Part shown: one piece after another, positions 45,291 through 51,534 of the stretch | How positions within the stretch are numbered: position 1 is the first letter of the stretch | Layout: each line of letters starts with the position of its first letter | Origin: JADLHS01 sp964594985 | GTDB lineage: Bacteria > Verrucomicrobiota > Verrucomicrobiia > Limisphaerales > JADLHS01 | DNA length: 64,000 bases | Assembly: GCA_964594985.1 (NCBI GenBank) | Contig: CAZQNQ010000003.1 | Location: 1-64,000, forward strand | Reading direction: 5' to 3' | Position numbers and translations under genes: made by a program | Notes under the pieces: generated by a model | The model's database searches: none | What the model was told of the DNA's origin: nothing | What the model saw: only the letters and a program-made list of their open reading frames with translations

Positions 45291-45941
45291 ATGAATCACA
45301 CGCGTATCCTCGCTTTAGCCATGGGACTTTTGTTTACCGCAATGGTTTCCAATATCGGCTACAGTCAAGGCCATTTCCTAAGGACAATCAGGTTCAACGG
45401 ACCGCCGGCGATTTCCCCGGGAACTGATATTGCAGTGACATATTATTACGAAGATAGCATGACGTTTACTCCGATATTTCCGGGCGATCAATTCCGGCGA
45501 ATGGGAGGGGGCAGAACGGATTTCCCGGAGAATGGAACGGTTTTTCTGATCCTTGCAGCTTTTGATTCCTTATCAGGCTCGCGCGGAGTTGTCAGCCGAT
45601 TCGGTCTTTTTTCCGTGGACTTGTCCGAATTCAGCACGCTCTACAATGCTCCCAAAACCGTGCAATTTATCGGCTATCGCTCTGATGGAACAGTTGTGAC
45701 AGCCGATTTCACGACGGACGGCACGATTGACGGCACGGGAGCGCTGCCGGATTTTCAAACATTCTACTTCGATAACCGGTTTTCCGATCTGGTCAGGTTT
45801 GAAGTGCCGTCACACACGTATGCGTTGGATAACTTGGTGTTCTTCGATGTGGTTCCCGAACCTGGCACAGGCGCGCTGTTTGTTCTTGGAGGCTTACTCG
45901 TCGGTCTTGAGGTGTTGAAACGCGCGCGGAGGTCGTCTTGA
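45291..45941 (+). CDS. PEP-CTERM surface protein, copy 2
   Basis: The 216-residue product has a different signal peptide from copies 1 and 3 (MNHTRILALAMGLLFTAMVS) but nearly the same mature domain (HFLRTIRFNGPPAISPGTDI, FDSLSGSRGVVSRFGLFSVD) and the VPEPGTGALFVLG sorting motif. A GGGGAACC precedes the ATG at 45291. It is the middle copy of an ~840-bp tandem array. Confidence 0.92.
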   Translation: MNHTRILALAMGLLFTAMVSNIGYSQGHFLRTIRFNGPPAISPGTDIAVTYYYEDSMTFTPIFPGDQFRRMGGGRTDFPENGTVFLILAAFDSLSGSRGVVSRFGLFSVDLSEFSTLYNAPKTVQFIGYRSDGTVVTADFTTDGTIDGTGALPDFQTFYFDNRFSDLVRFEVPSHTYALDNLVFFDVVPEPGTGALFVLGGLLVGLEVLKRARRSS

Positions 45942-46120
45942 AACTTGGAGCCGCCTTCCCGTCCGGAAATCCTAGTCCGCCCGCAGGACCATATTCCACT
46001 GATTTGAGCCTGCTGATTGGAATCAATCCGAACGGGGTCTGGCGGCTTTACATCGTGGATGACACCAATGATCGCGCGGGTTTTGTAGCGGGATCATGGT
46101 GCCTGATTCTGCAACCTTAA
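45938..46120 (+). pseudogene. Duplicated P-domain tail, fragment 2
   Basis: This second copy of the 60-codon P-domain tail again starts at a TTG overlapping the stop of the preceding PEP-CTERM gene. It is almost identical to fragment 1 in DNA sequence over its first ~100 bp, so the second duplication of the array is recent. Confidence 0.85.
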
Positions 46121-46131
46121 GGAGATGCGCC

Positions 46132-46773
46132 ATGAAACTTCGCACGATGATTCTTCCGCTGGTGTTTGTGGTCATTGCTCTGTTCGCGAGCGACACGCAT
46201 GCTCAGGGTCACTTCCTGCGCCCAATCAGGTTTAATGGGCCACCGGTGATTCCAGTGGGAACTGATATTGGGGTGACTTACTACTATGAAGACAGCATGA
46301 CGTTTAGACCGATCAGCGCAGGGGACCAGTTTGGGCGGATGGGAGGAGGAAGAACAGCCTTTCCGGAAAATGGGACGGCTTTCCTGATCCTTGGGGCTTT
46401 CGACTCGTTATCAGGCTCTCGTGGCGGTATCAGCCGGTTCGGCCTTTATTCAGTGGATCTATCGGAATTCAGTACGCTCTACGGCTTTCCGAAAACCGTG
46501 CAGTTTGTTGGCTACCGCTTGGACGGGAGCATCGTCACGACTGGATTCACCACCGATGGAATCATTGACGGAACAGGACCACTCGCGGATTTCGAAACAT
46601 TTTATTTTGATCAAAGCTTTTCGGATCTGGTCCGGTTTGAAGTGCCCAGTTACGGATTCGCAATGGATAATCTCGTCTTTTTTGATGTGATTCCCGAACC
46701 CGCCTCCGGCGCGCTGCTCTTGCTCGGTGCTGGCTTGGTGGGACGCAGGTTGGTTTCTGGAAGGCGGCAATGA
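46132..46773 (+). CDS. PEP-CTERM surface protein, copy 3
   Basis: The 213-residue product has the same signal peptide as copy 1 (MKLRTMILPLVFVV), the shared mature domain, and a more diverged sorting signal IPEPASGALLLLGAGLVG followed by SGRRQ. An AAGGAGA sits 5 bp before the ATG at 46132. The stop lies immediately before one copy of the 10-bp direct repeat that flanks a mobile palindromic element. Confidence 0.92.
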   Translation: MKLRTMILPLVFVVIALFASDTHAQGHFLRPIRFNGPPVIPVGTDIGVTYYYEDSMTFRPISAGDQFGRMGGGRTAFPENGTAFLILGAFDSLSGSRGGISRFGLYSVDLSEFSTLYGFPKTVQFVGYRLDGSIVTTGFTTDGIIDGTGPLADFETFYFDQSFSDLVRFEVPSYGFAMDNLVFFDVIPEPASGALLLLGAGLVGRRLVSGRRQ

Positions 46774-46784
46774 ATCAATTCCGA

Positions 46785-46989
46785 CAGGGCTGACGCATCC
46801 CCCCCTCTCATTAGCACCGGGCTTCAGCCCAGTGGGTGGTGGGGGCGACGGAAAAAGCGGTTTCAACCGCTTTTCGGGAGGCGGAAAAGCCGCTCCAGCG
46901 GCTCGCGAGCTTTTGCGCCGCGGACACCTGGCTGAAGCCAGGTGCTAATAAGAAAAATCACCAGAGATTTCTGGTCTGCGTCAGCCCTG
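46785..46989. mobile_element. 205-bp palindromic element with 10-bp flanking direct repeats
   Basis: The ends are inverted repeats CAGGGCTGACGCA (46785-46797) and TGCGTCAGCCCTG (46977-46989). The flanks are perfect direct repeats TCAATTCCGA at 46775-46784 and 46990-46999, as expected for a target-site duplication. Inside are hairpins with variable stems and tiny loops: GGGCT-TC-AGCCC, AGCGGTT-TC-AACCGCT, GCCGCT-CC-AGCGGC and CCTGGCT-GA-AGCCAGG. There is no reading frame of note, so movement must depend on functions elsewhere. Confidence 0.75.
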
Positions 46990-47075
46990 TCAATTCCGAA
47001 ATCTAACCAGCACGGTTTTGAGGCCAACAGCCGCGAGCCTATTGCTGGCTTCCGGCTTCTTGCTTCCAGCGTGGG

Positions 47076-47118
47076 ATTGGGGCGGAAACCTCGCGTGTCA
47101 TTCACTGATGAGATAGCG
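47076..47118. repeat. 43-bp copy of the WYL-gene upstream region
   Basis: This is identical to 37665-37707 and in the same orientation. Here it is not followed by any gene; it sits between the 205-bp palindromic element and the rho terminator. Nothing else is seen in 47000-47228. Confidence 0.85.
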
Positions 47119-47228
47119 AAGTCATGGACAATCGGCAACCTGGCAATTAGCCACAGATCTGGAACACGATACATGCACACCTGCAGAACTCCGATTCGGG
47201 GCCTTCGCCGCGTAACGTTTCCAAGAAC

Positions 47229-47264
47229 AAAAAATCCCCGGCCTCACGAAGGAAGCGGGGGGAT
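47229..47264 (-). terminator. Intrinsic terminator downstream of rho
   Basis: Read on the minus strand, a stem AATCCCC...GGGGATT is followed by TTTTTTG. It lies about 160 bp after the rho stop, with the palindrome 47301-47374 in between. Confidence 0.8.
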
Positions 47265-47300
47265 TGAGATTTAGGGCGTGTAACAAAATGACTGTTGCAG

Positions 47301-47374
47301 GTAGGGCGCGTCAGTCCCTTGCGCGCCGTTCCGTGCCAGCCAGCCGACGGCGCGCAGGGACTGACGCGCCCTAC
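47301..47374. repeat. GTAGGGCGCGTCA palindrome downstream of rho
   Basis: The outer arms GTAGGGCGCGTCA and TGACGCGCCCTAC enclose left and right hairpins with GGCGCG stems and loops containing TCCC and GGGA. It is the same family as 28-100. The arms extend imperfectly into the flanks (CAAAATGACTGTTGCAG and its near-complement). Confidence 0.88.
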
Positions 47375-47421
47375 CTGCCGTAGCAAAAAGTTCATTTTGA
47401 TACAGATTCTTAATCAAAAAC

Positions 47422-48609
47422 TCAGACCAGTTTGGCGAGCAGCTCGTCGTTGGTCTTGTGCTTCTTGAGCGCGGCAGTCAAGGTTTCCATCGCCTCGATG
47501 GGGTTCAAGTCCACCATCATCCGGCGCAACTTGCGCAGCGACTCGATGTTCTTGGCGGCAAAAAGTTTTTCCTCTTTGCGCGTGCCGCTCTTGGGGATGT
47601 CAATCGCGGGATACAACCGGCGATCCGAGAGTTTGCGGTCCAGGATCAACTCCATGTTGCCCGTGCCTTTGAACTCCTGGAAGATGAGTTCATCCATGCG
47701 CGAACCGGTGTCCACGAGCGCCGTCGCGAGAATCGTCAACGAACCGCCGTGCTCGATCTTGCGCGCGGAGGCGAACATCTTGCGCGGAATTTCCAGCGCG
47801 CGGGCATCCACGCCGCCGGTCATCGTCCGGCCGCTCCCGCCGTGAACGCTGTTGTAAGCGCGGGCGACGCGGGTGAGCGAGTCGAGCAACACGAAAACAT
47901 CCTTGCCCGATTCCACGATGCGGCGGCAGCGCTCGATCATGAAGCGAGAGAGACGAACGTGGGTTTCCAGGTCTTGATCGTTCGAGGACGCGACGACTTC
48001 AGCTTTGACGGAACGCTGGAAGTCCGTGACTTCTTCGGGGCGTTCATCAATCAACAGCACCATGACGTGAACCTCGGGATGGTTGGTGGTGACGGCATTG
48101 GCAATCTGCTTGAGAATGGTGGTTTTGCCGGTGCGCGGCGGCGCGACGATGAGACCGCGCGTTCCTTTGCCGATGGGCGTGACGAGATCAATCACGCGCG
48201 TCTCGATGAGATCGGGCGACGTTTCGAGATTATATTTTTCGATCGGGTCAATGCTGGTGAGGTTCTCAAAGCGCACGGCCTTGGTGTATTCATCGAATGT
48301 CATGCCGTTGACCTTGTCAACCGAGCGAAGCTGCGGGCTCGTGCCCCGATGCGGCGGCTGCGTCGGACCTTCGACCAGACTGCCCTCGCGCAAGAAACTG
48401 CGCTTGATGGTGTCGGGCGTCACAAAGATATCCGAAGGCTTGGGATGAAAATGTGCGGCGGCGGTGCGGAGGAAGCCAAAACCCTTTTCGGAGATTTCCA
48501 GATAGCCGGAGCCGTGATCGCCGCCGGGGGCATTGTTTGCGGGGTTGTTTCCCGGCTGCTGACCCGCGTTTTGATTGTCGTTTCTGTGTTGCTTGTTCAT
48601 AACTGTCAT
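47422..48609 (-). CDS. rho: Transcription termination factor Rho
   Basis: This is the hexameric RNA-dependent ATPase that ends transcription. The 395-residue product has a short Asn/Gly-rich N-terminus, the cold-shock-like RNA-binding domain (GYLEISEKGFGFLR, DIFVTPDTIKRSFLREG), Walker A in APPRTGKTTILK, Walker B near VHVMVLLIDERPEEV, and the Q/R-loop region with SLTRVARAYN and GGVDARALEIPRK. It is slightly shorter than E. coli Rho (419). The first Met at 48609 is used; a second Met lies three codons in. Confidence 0.98.
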   Translation of the reverse strand: MTVMNKQHRNDNQNAGQQPGNNPANNAPGGDHGSGYLEISEKGFGFLRTAAAHFHPKPSDIFVTPDTIKRSFLREGSLVEGPTQPPHRGTSPQLRSVDKVNGMTFDEYTKAVRFENLTSIDPIEKYNLETSPDLIETRVIDLVTPIGKGTRGLIVAPPRTGKTTILKQIANAVTTNHPEVHVMVLLIDERPEEVTDFQRSVKAEVVASSNDQDLETHVRLSRFMIERCRRIVESGKDVFVLLDSLTRVARAYNSVHGGSGRTMTGGVDARALEIPRKMFASARKIEHGGSLTILATALVDTGSRMDELIFQEFKGTGNMELILDRKLSDRRLYPAIDIPKSGTRKEEKLFAAKNIESLRKLRRMMVDLNPIEAMETLTAALKKHKTNDELLAKLV

Positions 48610-48824
48610 TGTTCGTCGAAGGTTGGAAAATGCCCCGATTAACCAGATTTAGAATGTTGAACTGTTGGAAGCTGCCGGGTAATTGATGTCAACCAAACTC
48701 AGGGGAAACACTACCTCACACGGCGATCAGACCTTCGATTCGCCGCTTAATTAGGGGCAAATCAGTTGGAGCGCAACTGTTTTTTGTGAATTTCTTCATG
48801 GCCCAGCCTTGCCCCAAAAGCAAA

Positions 48825-48865
48825 AACCGCAAACCACCAGCAGTCTTGGCTGGCAGTTTGCGGTT
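48825..48865 (-). terminator. Intrinsic terminator of cysK
   Basis: On the minus strand, CCGCAAACTGCCAGCC pairs with GGCTGGTGGTTTGCGG-like sequence and is followed by TTTTTGCTTTT. It begins 18 bp after the cysK stop. The rest of the gap 48610-48824 holds no gene. Confidence 0.9.
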
Positions 48866-48882
48866 GAAAACCAAGTGGCGGA

Positions 48883-49866
48883 TCAGCCTCCCACCGCCGC
48901 GCGGGCTTCCGCCGCGAGCGCGGTGCTGAGATAGCGTTCGCCCGTCGAACACGCCACCGTGACGATCATTTTGCCCTTGTTCTCCGGGCGCTTCGCCACC
49001 TCGATGGCCGCAATGACATTGGCTCCAGTTGAAATGCCGACCAATAAACCTTCTTCCTTGGCCAAGCGGCGGGCCATCGCAAAGGCATCGTCGTTGCTGA
49101 CTTGAACGCACTCGACAATCTGCGGATTACCCGCGCTGTCCTTGAGGTGTAGATTCTTCGGAACAAAGCCCGCGCCCGTGCCTTGAATCTTGTGCGGCCC
49201 GGGTTTCACCGGTTGTCCCGCGAGCGTTTGCGAAATGACGGGAGAATCCTTTGGCTCGACCGCGATGGCTTGGAAGGAAGCCTTCTTGGGTTTGATGACT
49301 TCGCAAACGCCGGTAATCGTCCCGCCGGTGCCGACCGCCGCGACGAGAATGTCAATCTTGCCATCGGTATCCTCCCAAAGCTCAACGGCGGTGGTCTTGG
49401 CATGGATGGCGGGATTCGATGGATTTTCAAACTGCTGCGGAATCCAGGAGTTCGGCGTTTCCTTGGCGAGTTGTTCCGCGCGGGCAATTGCTCCTTTCAT
49501 ACCTTCCGCACCGGGAGTGAGCACCAACTTCGCACCCAGCATCGCCAGCAACGTGCGCCGTTCGAGCGACATCGTTTCCGGCATTGTGAGGATGAGTTGA
49601 TAACCCTTCGCCGCGGCGACAAACGCGAGGGCGATGCCCGTGTTGCCGCTCGTCGGTTCGATGATAACCGTGTCTTTCTTGAGGACGCCGCTCTTCTCGG
49701 CGTCTTCAATCATCGCCATGCCGATACGATCCTTCACACTGCCCAGCGGGTTGAAGAATTCGCACTTGAGCAAAACGGTGGCTTCGACGCCAGCGGTGAC
49801 CTTGTTGAGTTTGACCAAGGGCGTGCGGCCCACGGTTTCGACGATGTTGTTGTAGATGCGGCCCAT
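48883..49866 (-). CDS. cysK: Cysteine synthase A (O-acetylserine sulfhydrylase)
   Basis: The PLP enzyme makes cysteine from O-acetylserine and sulfide. The 327-residue product has NIVETVGRTPLVKLN at the N-terminus, the PLP lysine at K45 in NPLGSVKDR, the substrate loop EPTSGNTGIAL, and the glycine-rich phosphate cup VGTGGTITGV. It carries GRLAKEEGL-like RRLAKEEGLLVGISTGAN, typical of CysK rather than CysM. Length is normal. It is monocistronic, with its own terminator. Confidence 0.97.
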   Translation of the reverse strand: MGRIYNNIVETVGRTPLVKLNKVTAGVEATVLLKCEFFNPLGSVKDRIGMAMIEDAEKSGVLKKDTVIIEPTSGNTGIALAFVAAAKGYQLILTMPETMSLERRTLLAMLGAKLVLTPGAEGMKGAIARAEQLAKETPNSWIPQQFENPSNPAIHAKTTAVELWEDTDGKIDILVAAVGTGGTITGVCEVIKPKKASFQAIAVEPKDSPVISQTLAGQPVKPGPHKIQGTGAGFVPKNLHLKDSAGNPQIVECVQVSNDDAFAMARRLAKEEGLLVGISTGANVIAAIEVAKRPENKGKMIVTVACSTGERYLSTALAAEARAAVGG

Positions 49867-50005
49867 AAAGTTCAGGAATGATTTGCGTTAACTGCGAGTT
49901 GGAGTTTTGGCGGGAAAGCAAAAGGAGGGCAAGTCTTATTTATGAGGCGATATCGGTCTCGCTTCCGGGATTTTGAAGTTGGAATCACGGCTGCCGCGGT
50001 GAAAC

Positions 50006-50880
50006 GAAAAATCCCCGCCCCACCTTGCGGTGGAACGAGGATAATTCGGGGGATGGGAGCTCGCCACACTCTCTTTCCCGTGCCGGCATTTGGCACTCAC
50101 TTCTCAGCGGTTGCCGGCTTCCCGACGCTATTCTCCGGGCAAACGGAGTTTCCGGCCTCGTAGCAGGGCCGTCTGAAATCTTACGACTTCAGATTTCGAG
50201 TGAGGCTTTTCAGCTCGCTTCGGCTGGGGGTTGCGCCCCCGGCCTGCCAACCAGGTCAAGACACGTCTGCGATTTCGGCTTCGCGTCTTGACCACTTTTG
50301 GCGCGGGTCAGCCACCGGTTTTGCCGGTGCGTTCGCCCGCGTCACGGGTCTCGCCTCTTCACTCTCAGGTTGCGTTCATTCACAGGTCAGCGGTGTCGTT
50401 TGTAACATCGCCGACGCTCGGAAGTTTTTCCCGCGATTTGCCTGATCTGCGGGTGCTTCCCGGTGCGGGCGCTCTGTTTGTCCGGCTTTCACCGGTTTTC
50501 CTTGGGCGGTTTCAAACGGTTTGATTGAACCCGCCAGAGTCGTCCGCCCCGTGCTGATGCACAGTAGCAACCAACTACCCTCTGGGTAACTGCGATTCAC
50601 TCAGGCTCGAAACTTTCCTGAGCTACTTGACCCGACTCGGAACGGTTTCTCATCGCTCCTCATCGCCAAGTTCCTTTTTCGCGGGTACTGACGAGGCGCG
50701 AACCTCGCCAGAGGAACTGGTGAATTCTGCCTCCGCTCCCGGAACTTGCGCTCCGGCTTGAGAGGAGTCGCGCCAACCAGCCTGGCCCGACTATTCCCCA
50801 GTCACCTGGGATCATCCTTGAATCGCACGTCTGCATCTATTGATGCGCCGTTGATTCAGTTCTTTCAATGAACTGGAGAC
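50006..50880 (-). ncRNA. Candidate large structured RNA (~870 nt), unknown class
   Basis: No convincing gene fits here, but the minus strand folds into a dense series of local stems that end at an intrinsic terminator (50011-50054). Stems I could verify include 50857-50875, 50833-50846, 50797-50810 (loop GTGA), 50739-50756 (loop GCAA), 50600-50622, 50572-50592, 50505-50535, 50482-50495 (loop GAAA), 50420-50460, 50313-50329 inside 50303-50340, 50254-50293, 50226-50240, 50175-50197 and 50080-50096. Several loops are GNRA tetraloops only when read on the minus strand, which supports that orientation. RNase P, tmRNA and group II domain V motifs were looked for and not found. The 5' end is uncertain; a weak TATGAT lies at 50949-50954. 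Confidence 0.55.
50011..50054 (-). terminator. Intrinsic terminator of the candidate RNA
   Basis: Read on the minus strand, ATCCCCCG pairs with CGGGGAT around an inner stem (CCACCGCAAGGTGG). It is followed by TTTTTCG. No coding gene lies upstream on this strand for over 1 kb. Confidence 0.75.
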
Positions 50881-51103
50881 ATCCTATCTCATTTTCGAAA
50901 ACTGCCTACCAAACCTTATCCACCGGGTTATTCTCCGATCGAGACTTGATCATACGCAGAATAAGCAACAAAAACAGGGTTTCCATCGTAGCGCTCCTGA
51001 GTTATTCACCGCAAAATCCGCAGCATGATCCGTCCGGTGAAAAAGTTTCAAATCCAATTTCTCATAAACCCGAACTCCGAGGCTGAAGGGAGCCGTTGCG
51101 CCC

Positions 51104-51213
51104 GTCGGGCAGGCTTTCCAGCCTGCCGGTGCAGCGGACTTTCCAGTCCGGTGTTTCGCGGAACGGGCGACTGGAAAGTCGCCCGCACTGGCAGGCTGGA
51201 AAGCCTGCCCTAC
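51104..51213. repeat. Four-hairpin palindromic element, intergenic copy (loops TTCC, TTCC, GGAA, GGAA)
   Basis: The hairpins are GCAGGCT-TTCC-AGCCTGC, CGGACT-TTCC-AGTCCG, GGCGACT-GGAA-AGTCGCC and GCAGGCT-GGAA-AGCCTGC. The whole is also a palindrome. It is the intergenic relative of the in-frame copies at 59113-59219 and 63349-63459. Confidence 0.9.
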
Positions 51214-51534
51214 GTTTATTGCCGCGCGCCAACTTTGGTGTTCGGGATAAATCCACACGCCCGCGCCTTGGACTGCGGAGGCAAAGCGAAGCGACGACAT
51301 CGCTTTTCCCACGCGAGCCGACCAATCCAAAAAGCTTTGACGCGAATTACACTAATTCTTACGAATTGAAGAATTGAACTCCCCTTCGCGCTAATTCGCG
51401 AAATTCGCGTAAAGCTCCTTTCTCTGTTCGCGATTTAGAGTCTTTCACGGTTGAAATTTTGCTTGGCGAAATAAACTGAATTGAATCCTCAGTTTTGATT
51501 TCACGTCAGCCTCTCAATCCATATACTCAAAAAT
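51214..51534. repeat. Gene-free stretch with a word-type palindrome before the pectin cluster
   Basis: GCTTTGACGCGAATTACAC (51339-51357) faces CGCGAAATTCGCGTAAAGC (51398-51416) in an A/T-rich word palindrome of the kind seen at 1-150 and 26118-26215. Past 51420 only a short leader before the ATG at 51535 remains. I see no gene here. Confidence 0.6.

Larger units (their letters stand above)
44290..46773 (+). repeat. Tandem array: three (P-domain tail + PEP-CTERM) units
   Basis: The unit consists of the last ~150 bp of the giant gene plus the following PEP-CTERM gene, about 840 bp. It occurs three times head to tail (unit joins at about 45103 and 45942). In the first unit the tail is the real gene end; in the other two it is an orphan fragment. 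This shows the direction of duplication. Confidence 0.85.

Noticed and set aside
44290..46773. CRISPR-like or phage-type repeat array
   Set aside because: The repeat unit is ~840 bp and codes for a protein; it is a gene duplication, not a spacer array.
50200..50524. Short plus-strand open frames in the candidate RNA region
   Set aside because: Two overlapping frames of 81 and 97 codons are rich in Arg, Pro and Ser, have no recognisable motif or start context, and coincide with verified stems of the minus-strand fold.
50460..50640. RNase P RNA or tmRNA
   Set aside because: The minus strand has AGGAAAGTTTCGAGCC and a GGGTTCAA, faintly like P4 and a T-arm, but the paired second strand of P4, a CCA end and a tag reading frame were not found.
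50006..50880. Group II intron
   Set aside because: I could not find the GTGYG start or the 34-nt domain V with its AGC triad, and there is no reverse transcriptase frame.
50950..51330. Minus-strand open frame of 126 codons
   Set aside because: Its middle is simply the palindromic element 51104-51213 read through; the element is stop-free on both strands, so the frame carries no evidence of a gene.
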